This document shows, piece after piece, positions 6,762 through 12,683 of a stretch of DNA of 13,244 bases (positions are counted from its first letter, which is position 1; the number at the start of each line of letters is the position of its first letter). A program made the translations under genes and the position numbers. The notes under the pieces are model-generated. The model did no database searches. It was not told the origin of the DNA and was given only the letters and a program-made list of their open reading frames with translations. Source of the DNA: Phenylobacterium aquaticum (lineage in GTDB: Bacteria > Pseudomonadota > Alphaproteobacteria > Caulobacterales > Caulobacteraceae); assembly GCF_947378715.1 (NCBI RefSeq), contig NZ_CANCLE010000114.1, positions 1 through 13,244 of the forward strand. Reading direction: 5' to 3'.

Positions 6762-7844
6762 CTAGCTACGGCGACGGCTGGCGAAAGCGTCCGCCAGGGC
6801 CTGGGCCGCCGGCTTGGGCCGCAGGTCGGCGTCGAAGGGCAGGGGGCGGACCGGCTTGCCGTCCGGACGCGGGAAGAAATCGACCTTCGAGGTGTAGCGA
6901 TCGGCCAGTCCCCAGGTCACCACGATCTGGGTCGCCGGCTCCGTCGCCACGGCGCGCACGAAGGCGGCGTAGATCTCCGCCACGCTCCGGTCACGCTGGG
7001 CGATGTCGCCCGCCATATGCTGGTCATTGACGTCCAGCTCCGTGACATAGATCGCCAGCCCCAGCGCCGCGACCTGGCGCAGGAACTGAGAGAGCCCCGC
7101 GCCGAAGGCCGGCGGATGGTCGCCGAGCAGATGGCCCTGCAGCGCCAGGGCGTGCAGCGGGACCCCCCGGCTCTTCAAGCCGCGCAGCAGGTCCAGCATG
7201 GTCCCGCGCTTCTCGACCATCCAGCCGATGTCGTCATATTCCAGCCCATAGTCGGCGATCGCCAGCCGCGCCTTGGGATCGGCGGCATGGGCGGCGCGCA
7301 GGGCGATCTCCAGATAGTCGGGCCCCAGGGCCTCGAACCAGGGCGACTTGCGCAGGCCATCGGGGCGGCGGTCGTTGCGCTCCACCGGCTCATTGATCAC
7401 GTCCCAGGACACGACGCGGCCGGCATAGCGGCGGACCACGGTGGTGATGTGGTCGACCAGCAGGGCGCGGGGATCGCCGGTCTTCAGCTCGTGGATCGCC
7501 CAGTCGGGGATCGCCTCGTGCCAGACCAGCGTATGGCCGTGCATCGGCGCCCGGGCCCGCCGCGCGAAGGCGGCCACCCGGTCGGCGGCGGCGAAATCGA
7601 AGTGGTTGCGATCGGGCCTGAGCGCATTCCATTTCAGGGCGTTCTCGGGCGTGATCAGGTCGCACTGGTCCAGCACCAGGGCCGCGAAGGCCGGGTCGTT
7701 CTCCACCGTCTGCGGCTCGATCGCCGTCCCATAGCGCAAGCCCGCGCGGGCGGCGGCCTCGCCCAGCCGCAGGGGCGCGGCCAGGGCCGGTTGGGCGATC
7801 GCCAGGGGCAGGCCGGCGGCGACGGCGCGACGGGTGAGTTTCAT
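6762..7844 (-). CDS. Endo-1,4-beta-xylanase, glycoside hydrolase family 10
   Basis: This 360-residue protein consists of an export signal and a GH10 TIM barrel. From ATG 7844 the N-terminus is MKLTRRAVAAGLPLAIAQPA followed by an AA-rich cleavage region; the TRR pair before a hydrophobic run suggests Tat export. GH10 hallmarks are TPENALKWN (65-73), HGHTLVWH (102-109), WDVINEP (147-153, acid/base Glu152), YVTELDV (266-272, nucleophile Glu269) and TWGLADRYTS (310-319). All catalytic residues are present. It cleaves internal beta-1,4 bonds of xylan or a related polymer, probably in the periplasm or outside. The frame is open to 7931, but that start would overlap the antitoxin gene and spoil the signal peptide. 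Next to a polysaccharide-type hydrolase, it may trim the cell's own exopolymer instead of plant xylan. Confidence 0.93.
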   Translation of the reverse strand: MKLTRRAVAAGLPLAIAQPALAAPLRLGEAAARAGLRYGTAIEPQTVENDPAFAALVLDQCDLITPENALKWNALRPDRNHFDFAAADRVAAFARRARAPMHGHTLVWHEAIPDWAIHELKTGDPRALLVDHITTVVRRYAGRVVSWDVINEPVERNDRRPDGLRKSPWFEALGPDYLEIALRAAHAADPKARLAIADYGLEYDDIGWMVEKRGTMLDLLRGLKSRGVPLHALALQGHLLGDHPPAFGAGLSQFLRQVAALGLAIYVTELDVNDQHMAGDIAQRDRSVAEIYAAFVRAVATEPATQIVVTWGLADRYTSKVDFFPRPDGKPVRPLPFDADLRPKPAAQALADAFASRRRS

Positions 7845-7891
7845 GCGGGTCTCGATCCTGGCGCTGTGAAAGTCGCGCTCATGCGACAGGC

Positions 7892-8209
7892 CTAGGCTGC
7901 GGAGGAGACATGCAGGCGCACGCCCGCACATTGTTGCAGATGGCGGATTACTCCGAACAGATTGCGCGCCTGCGGGTTGCCCCGTGGGCCGAACATCCGG
8001 ATCAGGCTCTTGGGCGGCGCTCCCGTCGCCTCTCCTAGCCGCTCGAAGCCGATGGTGGCCTTGATATAGTCGCGTAGGATGGCCTTGCCGGTCTCGAGGT
8101 CGCCGGCCAGGAGCGCGTCAACGCCCTCGCGCAGCAGGGCTTCGGCGAAGGCGGGATCGCTGTTCAGGCGCTGCTCGACCAGACCCTTGAAGCTGCGAGT
8201 CAGCGTCAT
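7892..8209 (-). CDS. higA: HigA-like antitoxin (putative addiction module antidote protein)
   Basis: This 105-residue protein has the layout of the addiction-module antidote family. An N-terminal helical stretch contains GDLETGKAILRDYIKAT (36-52). A C-terminal Xre-type helix-turn-helix follows (FERLGEATGAPPKSLIRMF, 55-73) and continues as GPRGNPQARNLFGVIRHLQQ. It would neutralise the upstream toxin and, as the complex, repress its own promoter. The ATG overlaps the toxin stop by 4 bp, and the toxin-first order is the usual one for HigBA. The C-terminus (CAGVRLHVSSAA) is family-like, so the gene looks complete. The xylanase signal peptide begins 47 bp further on, on the same strand. Confidence 0.88.
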   Translation of the reverse strand: MTLTRSFKGLVEQRLNSDPAFAEALLREGVDALLAGDLETGKAILRDYIKATIGFERLGEATGAPPKSLIRMFGPRGNPQARNLFGVIRHLQQCAGVRLHVSSAA

Positions 8210-8541
8210 GAAGCATCTCCTCTGGCGCCCTTGCGCCGCTTATAGGCGGCCCACATGGCCTTAGCCGTCTCGATATCCTTCTGCTGCCGGCGCTTGGTTC
8301 CGCCGGTGAGCAGCAAGATCAACTTCAGGCCATCTCGGGCGAAATAGACCCGATAGCCCGGACCCCAATGTAGCCGATGTTCCAAGACGCCTTCGCCTAC
8401 GGGCTGGCAGTCCCCGAAGAGGCCGCGTTCGAAGCGCGCCAAGGCCACGGCGATCTTGGCCGCCGCCTCCGCGTCAAGTCCCGAGAACCAGTCGGCGAAA
8501 GGGCTCGCGCCTTGTTCGTCGACGTAGTGGCGGAGTTCCAT
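8206..8541 (-). CDS. higB: HigB/RelE-like toxin (addiction module killer protein)
   Basis: This 111-residue basic protein belongs to the RelE/ParE-superfamily 'addiction module killer' group. Its hallmarks are SPFADWFSGLD (13-23), the core GVLEHRLHWGPGYRVYF (51-67) and LLLTGGTKRRQQKDIETA (76-93). Relatives are ribosome-dependent mRNA endonucleases that stall translation; the basic residues of the last two motifs are those expected to contact RNA. AGGA lies five bases before the ATG (8541-8539). The candidate operator lies 13-28 bp upstream. The gene is complete, so the module may be functional. The transposase-derived element begins about 48 bp upstream of the start. Confidence 0.88.
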   Translation of the reverse strand: MELRHYVDEQGASPFADWFSGLDAEAAAKIAVALARFERGLFGDCQPVGEGVLEHRLHWGPGYRVYFARDGLKLILLLTGGTKRRQQKDIETAKAMWAAYKRRKGARGDAS

Positions 8542-8553
8542 CAGTTCCTCAAA

Positions 8554-8569
8554 GTAACATATAGGTTAC
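8554..8569 (-). promoter_or_regulatory. Candidate higBA operator / -10 region
   Basis: GTAAC and GTTAC (8554-8558 and 8565-8569) are perfect 5-bp inverted arms around a 6-bp AT-only-plus-G core, just upstream of higB. On the minus strand the core reads CTATAT, which may serve as a -10 element. This is the position expected for autorepression by the toxin-antitoxin complex. It is the most AT-rich spot around the module. Confidence 0.5.
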
Positions 8570-8592
8570 CGAAGACCAAGTCGCTAGCAAGT

Positions 8593-8628
8593 GGGGACAC
8601 GTACGACTTAGGGGACACGTACGACTTA
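8593..8628. repeat. Two tandem 18-bp direct repeats at the left end of the RAYT element
   Basis: GGGGACACGTACGACTTA occurs at 8593-8610 and again, identically, at 8611-8628. Each contains the CGTACG palindrome. The right terminus has only one inverted unit, so the duplication is specific to the left end. Confidence 0.9.
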
Positions 8629-8974
8629 ACTCCACGTCCAGATCGAAGAAGCCGGCCAGGGACGGGCCCAGACGGTCGATCAGCGGCTGCGGCGTCAACA
8701 GGGGATCGGCGCGCCCTTCGAGGTGGGCGCCGACACTGGACCAGGGCCAGTCGATGGCGCGCGCAGTCAGGCCGGCGCGGACGGGATTGAGCCCCACATG
8801 GCGAGCGCAGGTCCGCAGATAGTCCTCATCCATCGGAAAGGAGGCGAAGCGGCCCTGCCAGAGATAGCCCGTCCACCCCCGCAGCCGATTGATCTGGCGC
8901 GTGTGCTTCAGATGGGTCGCGCCCACAGCCTCGGCCAGGGCCTCGGGCCTCGGGCCGCGAGGGCGCGGCGGGAA

Positions 8975-8995
8975 AAGTCGTACGTGTCCCCACTT
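8975..8995. repeat. Right terminal inverted repeat of the RAYT element
   Basis: This is the exact reverse complement of 8589-8609 over 21 bp. It begins AAGTCGTACGTGTCCCC. The sequence just inside it (8963-8974) is also shared with the third copy at 12474-12506, so the conserved unit is longer on this side. Confidence 0.85.
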
Positions 8996-9001
8996 ACCAT
9001 G

Positions 9002-9406
9002 TCAGACAGCCCGGATCGGCCCTGGATAGCTTGCCACCACGGCGTCGGAAGTGACCAGGGTCAGACCTTCGGCCGCCGCCTGGGCGACCAGCAGGCGGTC
9101 GAACGGATCTCTGTGGATTGGCGGCAGTTGTCCGACGGCGGCGGCGTGGACCCCCGAGATCGCCAGTTCCTCATAGCCGTTGTCCAACAGACCCCGACGC
9201 AACAGATGGGCGTCGACCTGGAAGTCGCTGCGGCCAAGGCCGGTCTTGATGGCCACTTCCCAGATGCTGGCGGCGCTGAAGACCAGATCGTTGCCCGGGT
9301 CCTGGATCAGCGCCTTGGCGGCGATCGGCATGGCGCCGGGGGCGCCTGCATCGGGCCCTCCGGCCGCCGCCCAAAGCAGAATGTGAGTGTCCAGGAGCAG
9401 CCGCAT
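9002..9406 (-). CDS. vapC: VapC-like PIN-domain toxin
   Basis: This 134-residue PIN-domain ribonuclease has LLLDTHILLW at the N-terminus (Asp6), SIWEVAIK (Glu50), HRDPFDRLLVAQA (Asp100 and Asp103) and LVTSD (Asp121). All the acidic residues expected to bind the catalytic metal are present. VapC toxins typically cut tRNA or rRNA and are held inactive by the partner antitoxin. ATG 9406 is chosen: it lies 2 bp after the antitoxin stop, with a GAGG overlapping that stop. A TTG two codons earlier would also be in frame. It is the second gene of the pair, and its stop lies 6 bp from the inverted repeat of the RAYT element. Confidence 0.9.
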   Translation of the reverse strand: MRLLLDTHILLWAAAGGPDAGAPGAMPIAAKALIQDPGNDLVFSAASIWEVAIKTGLGRSDFQVDAHLLRRGLLDNGYEELAISGVHAAAVGQLPPIHRDPFDRLLVAQAAAEGLTLVTSDAVVASYPGPIRAV

Positions 9407-9408
9407 CC

Positions 9409-9648
9409 TCAAGCCCCGAACAGCTGCTCGATCTCGCGGGCGCCCATCCGGTCAAAGTCCGCAGGCACAGAAATCTGCCCGGCCAGAAAGCCCAGCCGCC
9501 GAACTTGCGCAGGCTCGGGCGCGTTGAGCGGCACCACCTTCACCAGCGGCTTGCCGGCCTTCGCCACGATGAACGCCTCGCCGCGCGCGGCCTGCTCCAC
9601 CAGCTTGGACAGATGGGTCTTGGCCTCATGGATATTGATGGTGCGCAT
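9409..9648 (-). CDS. vapB: Phd/YefM-type antitoxin (VapB)
   Basis: This 79-residue antitoxin begins MRTINIHEAKTHLSKLVEQA and continues with GEAFIVAKAGKPLVKVVPL, the standard Phd/YefM DNA-binding N-terminal domain. The C-terminal tail (LGFLAGQISVPADFDRM... IEQLFGA) is the part that normally wraps around a PIN toxin. The combination of a Phd-type antitoxin with a PIN toxin is common. GAGG lies upstream of ATG 9648. Two 11-bp direct repeats sit immediately upstream and are likely the autoregulatory sites. The gene is complete and is the first of the two-gene operon. Confidence 0.9.
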   Translation of the reverse strand: MRTINIHEAKTHLSKLVEQAARGEAFIVAKAGKPLVKVVPLNAPEPAQVRRLGFLAGQISVPADFDRMGAREIEQLFGA

Positions 9649-9658
9649 GGGCCCTCGG

Positions 9659-9683
9659 CGAACTTAGTCCATCGAACTTAGTC
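9659..9683 (-). promoter_or_regulatory. Direct repeats upstream of vapBC (candidate operator)
   Basis: CGAACTTAGTC occurs at 9659-9669 and 9673-9683, an exact 11-bp repeat with a 3-bp spacer. It starts 10 bp upstream of the vapB start. The 14-bp period is not a full helical turn multiple, but the position suits autorepression by the antitoxin-toxin complex and overlap with the promoter. Confidence 0.5.
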
Positions 9684-9705
9684 TACAGTTTGGGCGGCAT
9701 CAACC

Positions 9706-9737
9706 ACGCAGGCCACCTATCAGCAGGTGGCCTGCGT
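9706..9737 (-). terminator. Strong 13-bp hairpin downstream of the isochorismatase-like gene
   Basis: ACGCAGGCCACCT (9706-9718) pairs perfectly with AGGTGGCCTGCGT (9725-9737) around a 6-nt loop. It lies 18 bp after the stop of the isochorismatase-like gene and before the vapBC promoter. There is no T-run, so it may act as a hairpin-only terminator or a 3' stabiliser. Confidence 0.6.
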
Positions 9738-9755
9738 CCGAATATCTGGCTGGAG

Positions 9756-10391
9756 CTATTTCACGCTCTTCTGGGCCGCGTCATGGAAATCCATCAGCGC
9801 CCCGTATGCGGGAACGATGTGGTCGACCATGACCTTTGCGAAATCCATCGCCTCCGGGCGATCCCAGGTCTTCATCACCTCCGACATCAGCGCGAAGGTG
9901 TCGATCGGCATCGCGCCCGCCTGGGTGACCCGGGCGATCGTCAGGTCGGTCGCCATCTGAGACAGGTTGCCCGAGGCATCCACGATGCAGAACACCTTGT
10001 ATCCTTCGGCGAGGGCGCTGAGTGCGGGTAGGGCCATGCAGATGCTGGTCAGCGTGCCCGCGATGAGCAGGGTCTTGCGCTTGGTGTTCTCGATGGCCTC
10101 GACAAAGGGGCGGTGATCCCACGCGTTGATCGGCCCACTGCGCGGCACGTGCACCGCGTCGGGGTTGCTCTGATGAATCTCGGGAATGATCGGACCATTT
10201 GGGCCGTCGGGAACAGACGCCGTCGTAATGGTCGGGATATTCGCGATCCGCGCCACCTTCGCGAGCGTGATCACGTTGTTGCGCAGGGTCGTGTAGTCCA
10301 TGTCGCGAACCAGTTGGAACAGTCCGCTCTGGTGATCGATCAGCAGCAATACGGCGTCGTCGGCGTCAATCATCCACGTGTTCGAGGTCAT
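9756..10391 (-). CDS. Isochorismatase-fold hydrolase, YcaC-like
   Basis: This 211-residue cysteine hydrolase closely follows the YcaC layout and length. It has VLLLIDHQSGL (14-24, catalytic Asp19), PTITTASVPDGPNGPIIPE (53-71), GPINAWD (86-92) and AGTLTSICMALPALSALAEGY (111-131, Cys118 nucleophile). Asp19 and Cys118 fall at the same numbers as in YcaC. The in vivo substrate of YcaC proteins is not known; an amide or related small molecule is likely. The frame is open to 10613, but the upstream part is Ser/Arg/Pro-rich and lies over the pirin gene. ATG 10391 has AAGGA at good spacing. It lies 85 bp downstream of pirin on the same strand, and the pair are probably co-transcribed. It is predicted cytosolic. 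Confidence 0.92.
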   Translation of the reverse strand: MTSNTWMIDADDAVLLLIDHQSGLFQLVRDMDYTTLRNNVITLAKVARIANIPTITTASVPDGPNGPIIPEIHQSNPDAVHVPRSGPINAWDHRPFVEAIENTKRKTLLIAGTLTSICMALPALSALAEGYKVFCIVDASGNLSQMATDLTIARVTQAGAMPIDTFALMSEVMKTWDRPEAMDFAKVMVDHIVPAYGALMDFHDAAQKSVK

Positions 10392-10476
10392 GTTGTTTCC
10401 TTTGGCTTGGGGGACTGGAAATGCTGCGGCTTGGCGGCCGGGGCGGGCCAGGGGCGCGTGCGCCCCCGGGCGCGAG

Positions 10477-11313
10477 TCAGAGGCGGCCCTTGGCCACGAG
10501 GGTGTCGCGGATCTCATCGATCCGGGCCTCGCCGGCCTGGAGGGCTTCGGCGGAGGTGTGGACGGAGTAGTAGCCGAGCACGAGATCGTGCGGGTGGCGC
10601 ACCGCCGAGCCAATCATGAACTCAGTGTCGGTGAGGGCCTTGAACGCGACGGGATCGGCGCCGGCTTCAAAGATGACGATTTCCCCGTGATCGAGCGCCT
10701 CGTTCGAGGCCTCGACGGTTCCCTTGCCCAACCCGACCCATAGGACGGAGTGGTCTTGCGGTGGCTCGTAGAGCCAGGTCTCGCCGGCTTTGAGACTGAC
10801 GGCCAGGTAGTTGATCGAGGACGGGGCTTCGATGGCGCTGGCGGCGCCGCCGTAGCTGCCCAGAAGCACCCGGGCGGGCCCCACCTGAGGAATGTCGGCC
10901 GCGCCTTGGTAGAGGCTTTCGGAGCCGCCCAGTTCCAGATGCGCCGGCAGCGCCACCCAGAGTTGGAAGCCGCGTGTCCGACCGGGGTCGCCGGCGCCGC
11001 CGGAATGCCAGACCCCATTGCCGGCGCGCATCCATTCCACGCCGCCGGCGCGCACGAGGCCGGTGGCGCCATTGGTGTCCTCATAGCTGATGCTGCCCTC
11101 GGCGACATAGGTGAGGGTGGCGAGGCCCGAGTGGGGGTGCAGGCCAAAGTCTGGGAAGCGATCGCTCCCGCTGTCGAGCAGGTCGAGGAAGACGAAGGGC
11201 TTCAGGATCTCGCCCAGGTCTCCTGGGCTCATCAACCGCGTAACGGCGCCATGGGACCGTCCGCGGCTGCGGTGGATGACTTGGCGGGGAGCGACTTGGA
11301 CGGGGGCGGACAT
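10477..11313 (-). CDS. Pirin family protein
   Basis: This 278-residue bicupin of the pirin family has LKPFVFLDLLD (38-48), the metal motif GLHPHSGLATLTY (57-69, His59 and His61), EWMRAGNGVWHSGG (93-106, His103) and GFQLWVALP (115-123). The fourth metal ligand, Glu two residues after the third His in characterised pirins, is Gly105 here. Other pirins act as redox-sensing iron cofactors of regulators or as quercetinases, so activity cannot be assumed with an altered metal site. GAGG lies five bases before ATG 11313. It is divergent from the LysR gene and upstream of the YcaC-like hydrolase, an arrangement suggesting LysR control of a stress or detoxification pair. Confidence 0.92.
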   Translation of the reverse strand: MSAPVQVAPRQVIHRSRGRSHGAVTRLMSPGDLGEILKPFVFLDLLDSGSDRFPDFGLHPHSGLATLTYVAEGSISYEDTNGATGLVRAGGVEWMRAGNGVWHSGGAGDPGRTRGFQLWVALPAHLELGGSESLYQGAADIPQVGPARVLLGSYGGAASAIEAPSSINYLAVSLKAGETWLYEPPQDHSVLWVGLGKGTVEASNEALDHGEIVIFEAGADPVAFKALTDTEFMIGSAVRHPHDLVLGYYSVHTSAEALQAGEARIDEIRDTLVAKGRL

Positions 11314-11458
11314 GACGACCTCGATTGAAACGGGGAGAGACGTGGGGCGGGCTCGGCCCGGCGCGCGTCAGCGGTGTTGGGCACAGGCTCAAGGTAGGCG
11401 TTCCAATTCGCCGAAAAACTCGTAAAATACTGGCTAGAGCGTTCAGGAGATTAGAACG
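11314..11458. promoter_or_regulatory. Divergent pirin / LysR promoter region with a candidate LysR box
   Basis: This 145-bp intergenic region contains TTC-N9-GAA at 11401-11415 (TTCCAATTCGCCGAA), which fits the LysR T-N11-A dyad. The right half is AT-rich (GTAAAATAC near 11422-11430), unlike the GC-rich left half. AGGAG (11445-11449) is the LysR ribosome-binding site. LysR proteins commonly repress their own gene and control the divergent operon from such a site. Confidence 0.5.
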
Positions 11459-12355
11459 ATGGCCGAGCCCGGCTTCCCGACCATCGACCAGCTCAGGGTG
11501 TTTCTGACGGTTGTTGAGACCGGCAGCTTCACGGCGGCGGCCAAGCGGCTGAAGCGTGCTGTGTCGGCGATCAGCTACGCGATCGCCACCCTTGAGCATC
11601 AGCTTGGCATCGCGTTGTTCGACCGAGAAGGCTCGCGCACGCCTGTGCTGACCAAGGCCGGCGCCGCGGTCCTCGCCAAGGCCAGCGTGGTCGCTGTGGG
11701 CGTCGATGACCTGCGGGCCAATGTCCGATCATTGCTCGGCGGCATCGAAGCTGAAATCACGCTGGTGGTCGATGTGATGTTGCCGAGCGCCCGACTTGTC
11801 GATGCCGCGCAGGCGTTCGAAGCCACCTTTCCGACGGTCAAGCTCCGGTTGCACGTGGAGGCCTTGAGCGCGGTCGCTCAGCTGGTTCGGGCCGGGGTGG
11901 CCACGGTCGGGGTCGGGGGCGGTATCCACGCGACCGAGCCTGATCTGGAACTTATCCATGTCGGCGATGTCGACCTGATCCCGGTCGCCGCGCCCGGACA
12001 CCCCTTGGCGCTGGCCAGCCCCGTGCCCGCCGGCGCGGCGCGGCGCCATCGCCAACTGATCCTCACGGTGCGATCGCCGTTTTCGGAGGGGCCGGACATC
12101 GGCGTGTTTGCGGCCGAGGGGTGGCGCATGGTCGATCTCGGCGCCAAGCACGCCCTGCTGCTGGCCGGCGTAGGCTGGGGCAACATGCCTGAGCCCAATA
12201 TTCGCGACGATCTCGCCGCCGGCCGGTTGGTTCGCCTGGAGCTGCCGGAGGCCACCGGCGGACTTTATTCCTTCCAGGCGATGTATCGCACCGATACGCC
12301 GCCTGGGCCGGCAGCAGCTTGGCTGATCCAGCGTTTTGCCGACCAGAAGGGTTGA
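11459..12355 (+). CDS. LysR-family transcriptional regulator
   Basis: This 298-residue protein has the standard LysR length. The N-terminal winged helix-turn-helix (about 7-66) shows TIDQLRVFLTVVETGSFTAA, ISYAIATLEHQLGIALFDRE and LTKAGAAVL. A linker helix follows, then a type 2 periplasmic-binding-protein-like effector domain from about residue 95 (EITLVVDVMLPS... to ...FADQKG). ATG 11459 has AGGAG nine bases upstream. It is transcribed away from the pirin/hydrolase pair, and the T-N11-A site between them is the likely operator. The inducer is unknown. Confidence 0.93.
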   Translation: MAEPGFPTIDQLRVFLTVVETGSFTAAAKRLKRAVSAISYAIATLEHQLGIALFDREGSRTPVLTKAGAAVLAKASVVAVGVDDLRANVRSLLGGIEAEITLVVDVMLPSARLVDAAQAFEATFPTVKLRLHVEALSAVAQLVRAGVATVGVGGGIHATEPDLELIHVGDVDLIPVAAPGHPLALASPVPAGAARRHRQLILTVRSPFSEGPDIGVFAAEGWRMVDLGAKHALLLAGVGWGNMPEPNIRDDLAAGRLVRLELPEATGGLYSFQAMYRTDTPPGPAAAWLIQRFADQKG

Positions 12356-12451
12356 AGTCTCCCGCGCGCTCCCTAACCCCGAAGCGACAGCAGGTCTATC
12401 GCTAGCCCGTCGAGCGGGGAGGTCAGGAGTCGGCCCGTCTTCGCCTCCGGA

Positions 12452-12475
12452 GCCTTGATCACAGACTATCAAGGC
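12452..12475 (+). terminator. Inverted repeat downstream of the LysR gene
   Basis: GCCTTGAT (12452-12459) and ATCAAGGC (12468-12475) form a perfect 8-bp stem with an 8-nt loop, 97 bp after the LysR stop. There is no T-run. It could help end transcription, or it could be part of the adjoining repeat element. Confidence 0.35.
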
Positions 12476-12506
12476 GTGGCGGGAAAAGTCGTACCTGTTC
12501 CTACTT
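12474..12506. repeat. Third, diverged copy of the RAYT-type terminal repeat
   Basis: This matches 8963-8995 at 29 of 33 positions, including the stretch GGCGGGAAAAGTCGTAC without mismatch. All four differences from the other copy are single substitutions. No inverted partner or transposase fragment is found nearby, so it is a solo end. Confidence 0.75.
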
Positions 12507-12539
12507 CTGCGCCCACTTCCGCCGTCACTCGCTTGACCG

Positions 12540-12554
12540 GAACAAAATCAGAAC
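12540..12554. promoter_or_regulatory. LexA-like box (GAAC-N7-GAAC / GTTC-N7-GTTC)
   Basis: GAACAAAATCAGAAC is an exact match to the alphaproteobacterial SOS box, a direct repeat of GTTC with 7-bp spacing, with the AT-rich spacer commonly seen. It is followed on the plus strand by CATATAG, a possible -10. No convincing gene starts downstream in either direction. Confidence 0.4.
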
Positions 12555-12660
12555 ATATAGTCCCCGTCAAGCTCTTTACATCGTGAATCCAAGTCCTTAC
12601 CTCCCGACCGCGATCACGCGACGGGGGAAGACAACACCCCTTCACTTGCCGCCTCAATTA

Positions 12661-12683
12661 CGCGGCGCCCCCGCTTCGCCGCG
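12661..12683 (-). terminator. Hairpin just after the P-loop gene
   Basis: CGCGGCG (12661-12667) and CGCCGCG (12677-12683) form a 7-bp GC stem with a 9-nt loop, beginning 3 bp after the stop of the minus-strand gene. It is followed on that strand by TAATTG, not a full T-run. It is a plausible but imperfect terminator. Confidence 0.4.

Larger units (their letters stand above)
8549..8949 (-). pseudogene. REP-associated tyrosine transposase (RAYT), C-terminal remnant
   Basis: The reading frame encodes PEALAEAVGATHLKHTR, GWTGYLWQGRFASFPMDE, RHVGLNPVRAGLTARA and WPWSSVGAHLEG, the recognisable C-terminal half of a RAYT. The N-terminal half with the HUH metal-binding motif is missing; homology begins at about 8949, right after the right inverted repeat. 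The best start in the frame is GTG 8926 without convincing spacing to a ribosome-binding site. At the 3' side the frame runs through the tandem repeats (SRTCPLSRTCP) and ends in the higB promoter at 8549, so the native C-terminus is also gone. A tyrosine commonly seen before T-R in this block is His here. It cannot encode an active transposase. Confidence 0.8.
8589..8995. mobile_element. Short REP/RAYT-type element with 21-bp terminal inverted repeats
   Basis: The 21 bp at 8589-8609 (AAGTGGGGACACGTACGA plus CTT) recur as an exact inverted copy at 8975-8995. Between them lies only the C-terminal coding part of a REP-associated tyrosine transposase. The left end also carries a second tandem unit (8611-8628). 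The 407-bp unit lies between the higB promoter and the vapC stop, 6 bp from the latter. No obvious target duplication flanks it. It looks like a decayed or non-autonomous RAYT unit that would need a full-length transposase elsewhere in the genome. Confidence 0.65.

Noticed and set aside
7017..7895. Plus-strand frame of 292 codons opposite the xylanase
   Set aside because: It is antisense to an intact GH10 gene with all catalytic residues and has no family signature.
8589..8995. CRISPR-like repeat array
   Set aside because: There are only two tandem 18-bp units with no spacer plus one inverted copy; this is a transposon terminus, not an array.
10392..10613. N-terminal extension of the YcaC-like hydrolase
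   Set aside because: The added 74 residues are low-complexity and overlap the pirin gene; ATG 10391 has a good ribosome-binding site and gives the exact family length and residue numbering.
11433..11440. GCTAGAGC as a -10 element for the LysR gene
   Set aside because: It resembles the Caulobacter housekeeping -10, but a start placed from it would fall within the ribosome-binding site at 11445-11449 and I see no matching -35.
12469..12657. Minus-strand frame of 62 codons in the gene-poor region
   Set aside because: It has a TTG-type start without a ribosome-binding site, runs through the LexA-like box and the repeat copy, and resembles no protein I know.
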